Assembly (NCBI GenBank): GCA_023954045.1
Contig: JAMLIR010000004.1
Coordinates: 62,001 to 126,000 of the forward strand
Length of the DNA stretch: 64,000 nt
Direction of reading: 5' to 3'
Source of the DNA: Burkholderiaceae bacterium
GTDB lineage: Bacteria > Pseudomonadota > Gammaproteobacteria > Burkholderiales > Burkholderiaceae_E
The position numbers were made by a program, and so were the translations under genes. Positions 53,919 through 62,418 of this stretch are shown here, piece by piece. How positions within the stretch are numbered: position 1 is the first letter of the stretch; every line of letters begins with the position of its first letter. The notes beneath the pieces are model-generated. The model saw only the letters and a list, made by a program, of their open reading frames with translations, searched no databases and was not told where the DNA came from.

Positions 53919-55166
53919 TCAGGCGCCGGCGCCCGCCTGGCGCGCGCCGACGATTTCCAGCGCGCGATCGAGGTCGTCCAGCGTGCGGCCCAGGCGATCG
54001 AGCGCGGCGCCGGCCCGCGTCAGGCGCGCCTGCGCGTCGGTGCGCAGTTCGCGCACCAGGCGACGGGCCGGGTGACGCAGCACCGCGGTATTGATCGAGA
54101 GGCCGTGGCGCCGCAGCACCGGATCGAGTTCGGAGTGCCGCGCCAGCAGGTCGGCGCGGGTCGCCAGGTAGGCGTGCTCGCACAGCCGGCGCCGGCTCGA
54201 CAGGCTGAAAATGTTCGTGAAGAACGTGTCGGCGTCGTCGCGACGCGGCTCGAACAGCACGACGTCCGAGCCCGGGTGGGTGACCCGGTATTTCGCGAGC
54301 CCGACCGTCATCCGCGAACGGATCGCGGTGCGGATCGTCTGCGCCATCACCGTGCTGATCCCCGACCGGGAGATGCGGCGCGCGCCTGCGTGGCCCGCGT
54401 AGTAGGGCACCAGCGGATTCAGGCACAGCACCAGCCCCACGCCATACTCCAGCGCCACCGACGCGTGCACCGTCTTGTTCAGCGCGCCGTCGAGGTAGTG
54501 GCGCGTGCCGATCCGCACCGGCGCGAACAGGCCGGGCACCGCGCTCGAAGCGATCGCGGCGCGCGAGATCGGGACATGGTCGTAGCCCGGCGAGCCGAAC
54601 TCGACCGGGTCCCCCGAATCGATGTCGGTCGCGACGATCCGCAGCGGCGCGCGCGTGCGCCGGAAATCGTTGGTGCGCCCCGGTTGCGACAGCAGGTGCG
54701 CCAGCTTGCGCTCGGCCGGGCTGCCGTCGACCAGGCCGTTGGGCAGCAGCCGCAGGCCACGTTCGATCGCGCGCCACAGTGCCGCCTGCGGTCCGAGCAG
54801 CGCCTCGTTCAGGCCGGCACCGACCGAAGCGCCCAGGCCGGCGGGCGCGGCGCGCAGCGCGCGCCGCCATTCGCGAAACGCCGGCCGCAGCAGCAGCGCC
54901 GGGTCGAACGCGGTGTCGCCCTCCTCGTCCTCGACGAACATCCGCACCATCCGGTGCGGCGACACGCCGTTGACCAGCCCTGCGCCGATGAAGGCGCCGG
55001 CACTCACCCCCACGTAGGCGTCGAGCCGCGTGAGGTCGAGGCCGTCGATCGCCTCGGCCAGCGCGCACAGCGCACCCAGTTCGTAGGCGGCGCCGAGGAA
55101 GCCGCCGCCGGCGAGCGCCAGTCCGATCCGTCCGGGCGTGCCCGGCGGCGTGCGATTCATCGCCAT
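53919..55166 (-). CDS. Patatin-like phospholipase
   Basis: A 415-residue patatin-family lipid acyl hydrolase. The oxyanion loop is LALAGGGFLG (residues 16-25), the nucleophile is S55 in GVSAGAFIG and the catalytic Asp is D226 in YLDGALNKT, so the Ser-Asp dyad is complete. A conserved second half (ISTVMAQTIRTAIRSR) follows. Two in-frame starts exist, ATG 55166 and ATG 55160; neither has a strong ribosome site. It lies 29 nt after the phasin gene. Hydrolysis of phospholipids at granule or membrane surfaces is plausible. Confidence 0.87.
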   Translation of the reverse strand: MAMNRTPPGTPGRIGLALAGGGFLGAAYELGALCALAEAIDGLDLTRLDAYVGVSAGAFIGAGLVNGVSPHRMVRMFVEDEEGDTAFDPALLLRPAFREWRRALRAAPAGLGASVGAGLNEALLGPQAALWRAIERGLRLLPNGLVDGSPAERKLAHLLSQPGRTNDFRRTRAPLRIVATDIDSGDPVEFGSPGYDHVPISRAAIASSAVPGLFAPVRIGTRHYLDGALNKTVHASVALEYGVGLVLCLNPLVPYYAGHAGARRISRSGISTVMAQTIRTAIRSRMTVGLAKYRVTHPGSDVVLFEPRRDDADTFFTNIFSLSSRRRLCEHAYLATRADLLARHSELDPVLRRHGLSINTAVLRHPARRLVRELRTDAQARLTRAGAALDRLGRTLDDLDRALEIVGARQAGAGA

Positions 55167-55195
55167 TGCCGCTGCGCGCGGCCCGGACGCTGCGC

Positions 55196-55702
55196 TCAGG
55201 CCGCGGCCTTGCGGCGCGGGGCCTTCCTGGCCGGAGCCTTCGCAGCCGCCTTGCGGGCCGCGGGGGCCTTGCGCGTCTTCACCGGCGTCGCGCCGCTGAG
55301 CGCCTGGACGTTGTCGTTGAGCGTCTCGACCCGGTGCATCAATGCCTGGATGTCCTTGCTGGTCGGCACGCCGAGGCGCTTGAGCGCGCGCGACACCCGA
55401 TCCTCGAACACCTGCTCGAGCTTGTCCCACGAGTGCGTGGCCTGCTTGGTGATGTCGCCGGCCGCCTTGCTCATCTTGCCGGTGACCTCGCCGATCTTCT
55501 CTTCGGTCATCGCCCGCGTGCGCCGCTGGATGCCGAGGCCTTCCTTGACCAGCGCCTCGAACACCTTGCCGCCTTCCTCCTGCGCCTTCGAGAACGCGCC
55601 GAGCCCGGCCAGCCAGATCTGCTGCGCCGAGTCGCGGACCGCCGCAGCCAGCTGCTTGCCCTCGGACTTGCTCTCTGCCATTGCCTTGAGTTTCTTGACC
55701 AT
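55196..55702 (-). CDS. Phasin (poly-granule-associated, PhaI/PhaF type)
   Basis: A 168-residue PHA-granule coat protein. The phasin part (QIWLAGLGAFSKAQEEGGKV, FEALVKEGLGIQRRTR) is amphipathic and helical, followed by a coiled-coil-like VETLNDNVQALSG. The tail from about residue 143 is a histone H1-like run of Ala, Lys, Arg and Pro (KAPAARKAAAKAPARK), as in PhaF, which tethers granules to DNA. The ATG at 55702 begins the minus-strand unit and faces the fatty acyl-CoA reductase gene across 201 nt. Confidence 0.9.
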   Translation of the reverse strand: MVKKLKAMAESKSEGKQLAAAVRDSAQQIWLAGLGAFSKAQEEGGKVFEALVKEGLGIQRRTRAMTEEKIGEVTGKMSKAAGDITKQATHSWDKLEQVFEDRVSRALKRLGVPTSKDIQALMHRVETLNDNVQALSGATPVKTRKAPAARKAAAKAPARKAPRRKAAA

Positions 55703-55833
55703 GACGCTGTTCCTCGTCGTTGATGCATCGGCGGATCGGCCGGCGCGGTGGGGTTGTCGATCAGGCGATTGCCTGCAACCACAGTCTAGGCACAGCCGGT
55801 AGAGCGAGCACACTAAAGGAGCGCCGTCGCCGA

Positions 55834-55839
55834 TACAAT
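55834..55839 (+). promoter_or_regulatory. Possible -10 (TACAAT) for the fatty acyl-CoA reductase gene
   Basis: TACAAT at 55834-55839 is a good -10 match 64 nt before the chosen ATG, but no convincing -35 lies 16-18 nt upstream. The 201-nt gap 55703-55903 otherwise holds only the ribosome sites of the two divergent genes. Confidence 0.3.
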
Positions 55840-55903
55840 GGCCGGCGCCGGCAGCGCGCAAGGCGCGGGCGGCGCACCACCTTCGTTGGCGTCGGGGGGA
55901 CCC

Positions 55904-57898
55904 ATGAACTACTTCATCACCGGAGCGACCGGCTTCATCGGCCGCCGGCTCGTGCGCAGGATCCTCGAGCGCCGCGGCGCGGTCGTCTACTTCCTGGCGC
56001 GCGACGCCTCGCCCGAGAAGCTCGCGCCGCTGTACGCCGCCTGGGGGGTCGACGCCAGCCGCGCGATCCCCGTGGTCGGCGACATCGCCCAGCCCGGCCT
56101 CGGGCTGCGGGCGGCCGACCGCAAGCGGCTCGAGGGCAAGATCCGCCACATGTTCCACCTCGCGGCGATCTACGACCTGAAGGCGGGCGCCGAGGAACAG
56201 ATCGCGGTCAACGTCGAGGGCACGCGCAACGTCGTCGCGTTCGCCAACGCGATCGGCGTCGGATGCCTGCACCACGTCTCGTCGATCGCGGCGGCCGGGC
56301 TCTACGAGGGGGTGTTCCGCGAGGACATGTTCGAGGAGGCCGAGAACCTCGAGCATCCGTACTACGCGACCAAGCACGAGTCCGAAGGCATCGTGCGCCG
56401 CGAGGCGAAGGTGCCGTTCCGCGTGTACCGGCCGGGGCTGGTCGTCGGCGACTCGCGCACCGGCGAGATGGACAAGATCGACGGCCCCTACTATTTCTTC
56501 AAGCTGATCCAGCGCCTGCGCCAGATCGTGCCGTCGTGGATGCCGACGATCGGCATCGAGGGCGGGCGCATCAACATCGTTCCGGTCGACTTCGTCGTCG
56601 CGGCGCTCGACCACATCGCCCACGCCAAGGGGCTGGACGGCGGCTGCTTCCACCTCGTCGACCCCGAGCCGATGCGGGTGGGCGACCTGCTCAACGCGTT
56701 CGCGAAGGCCGCGCACGCGCCGCTGATGTCGATCCGCGTGAACGCCGCGCTGATCGGCTTCATCCCGAAGAGCGTCAAGAAGGGATTGATGGCGCTCACG
56801 CCGGTGCGGCGCATCCGCAGGGCGATCATGAAGGACCTCGGGCTGCCCGACGACATCCTGCAGTTCGTCAACTATCCGACGCGCTTCGACTGCCGGGAAA
56901 CGCTGGCCGCGCTCAAGGGAAGCGGGATCGAATGCCCGCGGCTCGACGACTACGCTTGGGTCCTGTGGGACTACTGGGAGCGGCACCTCGACCCCGACCT
57001 GTTCATCGACCGCACGCTGAAGGGGCAGGTCGGCGGCAAGGTGGTGCTGATCACCGGCGGCTCCTCGGGGATCGGGCTGGCTGCCGCGCGCAAGATCGCC
57101 GCCGCCGGCGCCACCGCCGTGATCTGCGGACGCGACGAGTCCAAACTCGACGAGGCCAGGCGGATCGTCGCGGCCGACGGCCACGAGCTGGTGACCTACT
57201 CGGTCGACCTCGCGAGCACCGAGGATTGCGACCGGATGACGCGCTGGCTGGTCGACCGCTTCGGCGGCGTCGACGTGCTGGTGAACAACGCCGGGCGCTC
57301 GATCCGCCGCGGCATCGAATCGAGCTTCGAGCGCTTCCACGACGTCGAGCGCACGATGCAGCTGAACTACTTCGGCGCGGTGCGCGTCACGATGGGGCTG
57401 CTGCCGAAGATGATCGAGCGTCGCCGTGGCCACATCGTCAACATCAGTTCGATCGGCGTGCTCACCAACGCGCCGCGCTTCTCGGCCTACGTCGCGTCGA
57501 AGGCCGCGCTCGACGCCTGGACGCGCTGCGCGGCCAGCGAGTTCACCGACGTCGGCGTCACGTTCACGACGATCAACATGCCGCTGGTGCGCACGCCGAT
57601 GATCGCGCCCACGAAGCTCTACCAGAACGTGCCGACGCTCTCGCCCGAAGAGGCGGCCGACCTGGTGAGCCAGGCGATCGTCTACAAGCCGGTGCGCATC
57701 GCGACGCGGCTCGGCATCGCCGGGCAGGTGATGCACGCGCTGATGCCGAGGATCATGCAGATCGTGATGAACACCTCGTTCAGGATGTTCCCCGATTCGG
57801 ACGCGGCCCGGGCCGGCAAGGAGGGGGGTGGCAAGCCCCCGCAGCTCAGCGCCGATCAGGTTGCGTTCCAGCAGCTGATGCGCGGGATCCACTTCTAG
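55904..57898 (+). CDS. Fatty acyl-CoA reductase, two-domain alcohol-forming type
   Basis: A 664-residue fusion of an extended SDR and a classical SDR. It aligns end to end, from memory, with the Marinobacter four-electron fatty acyl-CoA reductase (Maqu_2220 type) that makes fatty alcohols with NADPH. The N-terminal domain has NYFITGATGFIGRR, the active pair Y153/K157 (HPYYATKHES) and GEMDKIDGPYYFFK. The C-terminal domain has ITGGSSGIGLA near residue 383, VDVLVNNAGRSIRRG and Y529/K533 (FSAYVASKAALDAW). The last residues QLMRGIHF match the family end. The ATG at 55904 is preferred to 55838 because the Rossmann strand starts there. The 3' end overlaps the convergent hydrolase by 53 nt. Confidence 0.9.
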   Translation: MNYFITGATGFIGRRLVRRILERRGAVVYFLARDASPEKLAPLYAAWGVDASRAIPVVGDIAQPGLGLRAADRKRLEGKIRHMFHLAAIYDLKAGAEEQIAVNVEGTRNVVAFANAIGVGCLHHVSSIAAAGLYEGVFREDMFEEAENLEHPYYATKHESEGIVRREAKVPFRVYRPGLVVGDSRTGEMDKIDGPYYFFKLIQRLRQIVPSWMPTIGIEGGRINIVPVDFVVAALDHIAHAKGLDGGCFHLVDPEPMRVGDLLNAFAKAAHAPLMSIRVNAALIGFIPKSVKKGLMALTPVRRIRRAIMKDLGLPDDILQFVNYPTRFDCRETLAALKGSGIECPRLDDYAWVLWDYWERHLDPDLFIDRTLKGQVGGKVVLITGGSSGIGLAAARKIAAAGATAVICGRDESKLDEARRIVAADGHELVTYSVDLASTEDCDRMTRWLVDRFGGVDVLVNNAGRSIRRGIESSFERFHDVERTMQLNYFGAVRVTMGLLPKMIERRRGHIVNISSIGVLTNAPRFSAYVASKAALDAWTRCAASEFTDVGVTFTTINMPLVRTPMIAPTKLYQNVPTLSPEEAADLVSQAIVYKPVRIATRLGIAGQVMHALMPRIMQIVMNTSFRMFPDSDAARAGKEGGGKPPQLSADQVAFQQLMRGIHF

Positions 57899-58808
57899 GG
57901 CCGGCGGCCGCCTCGATCGCCTCGAGCGCGCGCGACCAGATCGCGCGGTCGTACGCGAGCTCGACGTGCCCGCGGGCGGCGACCTCGATCGTGCGCGCGC
58001 CCTCCAGCGTCTGGATCGGCTGCGGGGCGACGATGTTGTCGTGCAGCGACAGGATCACGGTGAACGGCGGGCGTTGCTGGCCGGCTTCGCGCGCGGCCAG
58101 GTCGCGCAGCCAGCTGCTGTCGAGCCGCATCTGCGCGACGTTGCGGCCACAGGCGAAGCGCGCGAGCCAGGTGCCGCGATGCGGCGTGCCGAGCGTCACC
58201 ACGGCGCCGATCGCGGCGCTGCCGTGCCGCGCGAGGAACGCCCGGGTCGCGAGCCCGCCCATGCTGTGCGCGACCACGGCCACCTGCGCCGCGCCGGTGC
58301 GCGCGCGCAGGCGCTCGACGCCGGCGGCGACGATCGCCACGTAGTCGTCGATCGGGCCGAACGCCGGCTCGAGGTTGACCGACTCGACCGGATGCCCGCG
58401 CGCGGCGAGCCAGCGCGCGAACGGACGCCAGATGCCGCGGTTGCAGAAGTAGCCGTGCACGAGGAGCACCGGCGTGCGCGCGCGGCTGTCGCCGCTGGCC
58501 AGCGGCCGCGCCCCGTAGAGCACCTGGGCGTAGAAGAAGGTGCGCAGCGACACGGCCACTTCGCCGGCCCACGCGCGTAGCGCGGCGGGAAGGCCCGGGT
58601 GCAGGTCGGGGCGGGTGCGACGTCGCAGCCAGGCTGCGATCGCGAACTGGTTGGCGAGAACGGCTGCGTGCGCCAGCGCGGCCACCGCGGCCGCACCGGC
58701 CAGCGCCAGCGCCGCCGGCCAGTCGCGCGCCTGGTTCAGCCACAGGGCCAGCGCCGCGACGGCGAGCGCGACCATGGCCACCAGCACGCCGAGCAGCCGC
58801 TGGATCAT
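57846..58808 (-). CDS. Alpha/beta-hydrolase, lipase-like, membrane-anchored
   Basis: A 320-residue hydrolase. Residues ~1-50 contain two hydrophobic segments (LLGVLVAMVALAVAALALWL, and a second), so it is probably anchored in the inner membrane. The catalytic core has PVLLVHGYFCNRGIW, the Ser in VAHSMGGLATRAF, TLGTPHRGTWLARF, the Asp in LHDNIVAPQ and the His in RGHVELAYD. It resembles triacylglycerol lipases. The start is ATG 58808. It lies 5 nt downstream of the GMC oxidase, and its 3' end overlaps the reductase gene. Confidence 0.86.
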   Translation of the reverse strand: MIQRLLGVLVAMVALAVAALALWLNQARDWPAALALAGAAAVAALAHAAVLANQFAIAAWLRRRTRPDLHPGLPAALRAWAGEVAVSLRTFFYAQVLYGARPLASGDSRARTPVLLVHGYFCNRGIWRPFARWLAARGHPVESVNLEPAFGPIDDYVAIVAAGVERLRARTGAAQVAVVAHSMGGLATRAFLARHGSAAIGAVVTLGTPHRGTWLARFACGRNVAQMRLDSSWLRDLAAREAGQQRPPFTVILSLHDNIVAPQPIQTLEGARTIEVAARGHVELAYDRAIWSRALEAIEAAAGPRSGSRASAAGTQPDRR

Positions 58809-58813
58809 CGGCG

Positions 58814-60442
58814 TCAGCCGGCCGGATCGGCGAGCGCCGGCGCCGCGCGGCCGGTGAGCCGCGTGGCCAGGCCGCTGGCCAGTCGCGCGGTGATGCCGTA
58901 GATCGACAGCTGGGGATTGGCCCCGATCGACGTCGGGAAGATCGAACCGTCGTGCACCGAAACGTTGGCCAGCTGCCAGTGAACGCCGTCGGGCCGCACG
59001 ACGCCGCGCCGCTCGTCGCCGGCGATCGCGCAGCCGCCCATCACGTGGGCCGAGACGACGCGCAACAACAGCGGTTTCATCGGCAGCGCGCCGATCGCCG
59101 CGCGCGCTTCGGGCCAGCTGCGGTAGCCGACGGCCAGCTCGTGCACCGGGTAGACCGCCTTCGCGCCGGCCTCGAACTGGATCTGCGCCATCGACAGCAG
59201 CGCGCGGCGCGCGCCGTCGAACACGTAGTCGGTCAGCGGGTAGTCGAGCACCGGCGAGCCGTCCGCGCGCAGCTCGACGCGGCCGCCGGCGGCCTGCGGG
59301 TGGAAGCCGTCGCGCAACAGCGCGAGCAGCGCGTGCGTGTGGGCGAATTCCTTCATCTGCTGCGCGTGCGGCTCGCCGAAGCCGTGCAGCGTGGTCGCGA
59401 ACAGCACCGGATGAATCGGCGGCGCTTCGAGCTTGTAGCCGATCGGGCCGTCGATCGGCTGGCCGTCGAGGAAGTGGTCGCTGTAGATGGTCTGCGGCGC
59501 CCCCGAGAAGCCGTCGACGCGCTGCTCGAAGGTCGCCGCCGAGACCACGACGGGGTGCAGGAAAGTGCGCGCGCCGGTCAGGCTGTGCGGGTCGGGAGCT
59601 CTCGAGCGCAGCAGCAGCGCGGGGCTGTTGATGGCGCCGCCCGACAGCACGAAGTGCGTCGCGCGGATCCGCGTGGCGCGGCCGCTCGGCCTCAGCCCCT
59701 CGGCGTCGAGCCAGTGCACCTCGAGCGCGTCGGCCCGCCCGCCGGCGAGCTCGAGCCGCGCCGCCCGGGCCCGCGTGAACAGCGTCGCGCCCGCGTCCAG
59801 CGCGGCCGGGACCGTCGTCACGAGCATCGACTGCTTGGCGTTCGTCGGGCAGCCCATCCCGCAATAGCCTAGGTTCAGGCAGCCGCGAACGTTGCGCGGA
59901 ATCGCGGGCGCCGGAATGCCCAGCCTGCCGGCGCCGCGCCGAAGCAGGTCGTTGTTCTCGTTCGGCGGCGCGAGCCATGGCCCGATCGAGAGCCTGCGCT
60001 CGACGCGCTCGAACCAGGGAAACAGCGCCTCGGGCGTGAAGTCGGCGAGCCCGTAGTGCTCGCGCCACCAGTCGAGCGTGGGCGTCGGCGTGCGAAAGCT
60101 CGAGGTCCAGTTGACCGTGGTCGAACCGCCGACGCAGCGCCCCTGGAGGATGTTGATCGCCTTGTCCTTGGTCTTGCGCGCGGCCGATTCCTGGTACAGC
60201 TGCGGGTAGGCGTCGGCTTCGCGCATGCGGAAGTCGCGCGAGCTCTTCAGCGGGCCTTCCTCGATCATCAGCACGCGCAGCCCGGCGCGCGCGAGGATCT
60301 CGGCGCTGATGCCGCCGCCGGCGCCCGTTCCGACGATGACCACGTCGCAGTCCACCTGCTCCGGCAGCGTCGCCGACGTCGCGTCCAGCACCTTCCAGCC
60401 GCGCGCGAGGCCCTCGGCGATCGGGTCGGGAAAACTGCTCAT
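58814..60442 (-). CDS. GMC-family oxidoreductase (long-chain alcohol/cholesterol oxidase type)
   Basis: A 542-residue FAD alcohol oxidase/dehydrogenase. The FAD site is VVIVGTGAGGGISAEILARA near residues 34-53, GGSTTVNWTSSF is the GMC signature region, and a Cys-rich CLNLGYCGMGCPTNAKQSM follows. The C-terminal HVMGGCAIAGD carries the catalytic His, and GANPQLSIYGITARLA closes the FAD domain. It has no signal of its own; the small Tat-signal protein 49 nt upstream probably carries it across the membrane. Next to a fatty alcohol-forming reductase, a fatty alcohol is a likely substrate. Confidence 0.88.
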   Translation of the reverse strand: MSSFPDPIAEGLARGWKVLDATSATLPEQVDCDVVIVGTGAGGGISAEILARAGLRVLMIEEGPLKSSRDFRMREADAYPQLYQESAARKTKDKAINILQGRCVGGSTTVNWTSSFRTPTPTLDWWREHYGLADFTPEALFPWFERVERRLSIGPWLAPPNENNDLLRRGAGRLGIPAPAIPRNVRGCLNLGYCGMGCPTNAKQSMLVTTVPAALDAGATLFTRARAARLELAGGRADALEVHWLDAEGLRPSGRATRIRATHFVLSGGAINSPALLLRSRAPDPHSLTGARTFLHPVVVSAATFEQRVDGFSGAPQTIYSDHFLDGQPIDGPIGYKLEAPPIHPVLFATTLHGFGEPHAQQMKEFAHTHALLALLRDGFHPQAAGGRVELRADGSPVLDYPLTDYVFDGARRALLSMAQIQFEAGAKAVYPVHELAVGYRSWPEARAAIGALPMKPLLLRVVSAHVMGGCAIAGDERRGVVRPDGVHWQLANVSVHDGSIFPTSIGANPQLSIYGITARLASGLATRLTGRAAPALADPAG

Positions 60443-60491
60443 CGGGCGGAGGCTCCGTCGGAAATCCGGTTGCGCGCGAGGCGGGGGCAGG

Positions 60492-60986
60492 TCACAGCGC
60501 CGGCGGCCCGCCGTAGCCGATCGCCGGCCAGTGCGCGGGGTCGGCGTACCAGCTGCCGGTGACGAGGTCGTGCAGCGCGTGGTAGGCGCTCTGCAGCAGC
60601 GCCAGCCGGTGGGTTCGCCACGACTGCAGCGCCGCCGAAACCTCGGCCACGCCGGCGTCGCGCCACGACGCGGCCAGCCCGGTGAGCGCGAAACGCGTCG
60701 GCGCGATTGCCATCAGCGCGAACAGCTGGGCGAGCTCGTCCTGCGCAGCCGGCGAAAGCGCTGCGATCGCCGTCTCGACGGCCGCGCTCGCCTGGCCGAT
60801 CGCCTGCGCGCGCTGCGCACCGTCGGAGGGCAGGGCGCCTTCGAGGATGGCGGGGACGACGCCTGCGAGCACTTCGCGACGGTTGGCGACCGGGTCGCGG
60901 GCGGCCAGCCACGACGCTGCGCCACCAGCCGCCAGCAACGCACCGCCGGCAAGGCCGAGCTTCAGGAAAGTCCGACGTCGAACCAT
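60492..60986 (-). CDS. Tat-signal small subunit partner of the GMC oxidase
   Basis: A 164-residue protein whose N-terminus is a twin-arginine leader (VRRRTFLKLGLAGGALLAAG), followed by a helical domain with no catalytic motif. Small Tat proteins of this size next to GMC oxidoreductases resemble the gamma subunit of gluconate 2-dehydrogenase-type complexes, which pulls the folded flavoprotein through the Tat system. No haem-binding CxxCH is present here or next door. The start is ATG 60986. Confidence 0.75.
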   Translation of the reverse strand: MVRRRTFLKLGLAGGALLAAGGAASWLAARDPVANRREVLAGVVPAILEGALPSDGAQRAQAIGQASAAVETAIAALSPAAQDELAQLFALMAIAPTRFALTGLAASWRDAGVAEVSAALQSWRTHRLALLQSAYHALHDLVTGSWYADPAHWPAIGYGGPPAL

Positions 60987-61088
60987 GCGGCGATTCTAGG
61001 CGAGCCCGCTAGAGGTCCATCTCTAAAGAGGCCGGCGAGCCACGCCGGCCCTTGGAGGCGCGAGCCGGCTGCGGCAGACTGCGTTCCC

Positions 61089-61799
61089 ATGGATCACGGC
61101 GAGCGGCTGCAGCAGGCGGCGAAGGAGGTGGCGCGGCTGCGCGCTTCGATCGCATCCGATCCGCAGGCGCGGGCCTGGGTCCACTCGGTCAAGAGCTGGC
61201 AGGCGCACCGGCTCGCGCGCACGCACCGCGACCTTCTCGCCGAGCCGCGTCACGGTGCGGCCGCACGCTTCTTCCTGCAGGACCTCTACGGGGCCAAGGA
61301 CTTCTCGCAGCGCGACGCCGAACTGGCGCGCATCGTGCCGATGCTCGTGCGGCTGCTGCCGGACGCGGCACTCGCCACGATTGCGGACGCGATCGAGATG
61401 GACGCGCTGTCCGAGCGCCTCGATCTCGCAATGGCCCGGCTGCTGCGCGAGCCCGACCCGCTGGCGATCGACGAGCCGGCCTATGCCGACGCGTACCGGA
61501 CCACCGGGACGCGGCGCGAGCGCGAGCACCAGCTCGAGCTGATCGTGACGATCGGCCGCTCGCTCGACCGCCTGGTGCGCCATCCGATGCTCGGCCGACT
61601 GCTCAAGGCGATGGCCGGACCGGCGCGCGTCGCGGGCCTGTCGCAGATGCACGACTTCCTGGCGCGGGGGTTCGACGCGTTTCGCGCGATCGGCGGCGCC
61701 TCGGACTTCCTCGGGCGCATCGAGAGCCGCGAGAGGGCGATCCTCGAGGCGCTGTATGCCGGGGCGCGGGCCGACTGGAGCGAGCGGCCCCCGGCTTGA
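61089..61799 (+). CDS. Conserved hypothetical protein
   Basis: A 236-residue helical protein that I recognise only as a conserved proteobacterial hypothetical. Its best-kept block is RHGAAARFFLQDLYGAKDFS, followed by QRDAELARIVPMLVRLLP. No signal peptide, membrane segment or enzyme motif is visible. The ATG at 61089 is used; the frame is open upstream across the antisense gene but without family features. The rpsF -35 element overlaps its stop codon. Confidence 0.78.
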   Translation: MDHGERLQQAAKEVARLRASIASDPQARAWVHSVKSWQAHRLARTHRDLLAEPRHGAAARFFLQDLYGAKDFSQRDAELARIVPMLVRLLPDAALATIADAIEMDALSERLDLAMARLLREPDPLAIDEPAYADAYRTTGTRREREHQLELIVTIGRSLDRLVRHPMLGRLLKAMAGPARVAGLSQMHDFLARGFDAFRAIGGASDFLGRIESRERAILEALYAGARADWSERPPA

Positions 61800-61824
61800 G
61801 CCCGTCGTAGGGCTCGGCTATAAT
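61796..61824 (+). promoter_or_regulatory. Strong sigma-70 promoter of the rpsF operon
   Basis: TTGAGC (61796-61801) and a perfect TATAAT (61819-61824) are spaced by exactly 17 nt. The -35 overlaps the stop codon of the preceding gene. Transcription from about 61831 leaves a 185-nt leader before rpsF. Confidence 0.8.
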
Positions 61825-61920
61825 TCCCGGTTCCTTGCCGCACGGTGTATCGACGCTATTGCGCCGGCGGCCATTGTCCACAAGGTACGCCCGCGCGACG
61901 GGCACGCGTCACGACAGCCG

Positions 61921-61971
61921 GCGGCCGAGAGGCCGCATGGAACCGTTGGCCCGGACGGGCCGATGGAACGG
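61921..61971 (+). promoter_or_regulatory. Structured leader of the rpsF operon
   Basis: Two hairpins are visible. GCGGCC (61921-61926) pairs with GGCCGC (61931-61936) around a GAGA loop. GGCCC (61948-61952) pairs with GGGCC (61957-61961), with an outer helix CCGTT (61943-61947)/AACGG (61967-61971) and a 5-nt bulge on the 3' side. Such leaders bind the S6:S18 complex for feedback control in many bacteria; the expected CCG bulge is not clearly seen here. Confidence 0.4.
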
Positions 61972-62015
61972 CTGGCCGTGGCGTCGCCGCGAGGGTGTCC
62001 GCACCAGGAGAACCG

Positions 62016-62381
62016 ATGCGTCACTACGAAATCGTGCTGATCGTCCACCCCGACCAGAGCGAGCAGGTGCCCGCGATGATCGAGCGGTACAAGGCGATGA
62101 TCGAAGCCCAGGAAGGCAAGGTCCACCGGATCGAGGACTGGGGGCGGCGCCAGCTGGCCTACCCGATCCAGAAGGTCGCGAAGGCCCACTACGTGCTGGC
62201 CAACATCGAATGCGGCAAGCCCACGCTCGACGAGCTCGAGCACGCGTTCCGCTTCAACGACGCGGTGCTGCGGCACCTGATCGTCGCGATGAAGAAGGCC
62301 GAGACGGGCGCGTCGCCGATGTGGAAGCAGATCCAGAAGGAAGAGGCCCGCAAGGCCGCTTCCGAGACGACGCAGGCCTGA
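62016..62381 (+). CDS. rpsF: 30S ribosomal protein S6
   Basis: A 121-residue S6, which binds 16S rRNA with S18 in the platform of the small subunit. [20 protein letters not shown] and the block [20 protein letters not shown] are diagnostic. The C-terminal tail ([14 protein letters not shown]) is typical of betaproteobacteria. The ATG at 62016 has ACCAGGAG in front and opens the rpsF-priB-rpsR-rplI operon. Confidence 0.97.
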   Translation: MRHYEIVLIVHPDQSEQVPAMIERYKAMIEAQEGKVHRIEDWGRRQLAYPIQKVAKAHYVLANIECGKPTLDELEHAFRFNDAVLRHLIVAMKKAETGASPMWKQIQKEEARKAASETTQA

Positions 62382-62418
62382 AGGCGCCGGCGTCAGGGCG
62401 ACGGCGGCGACCCGCGCA

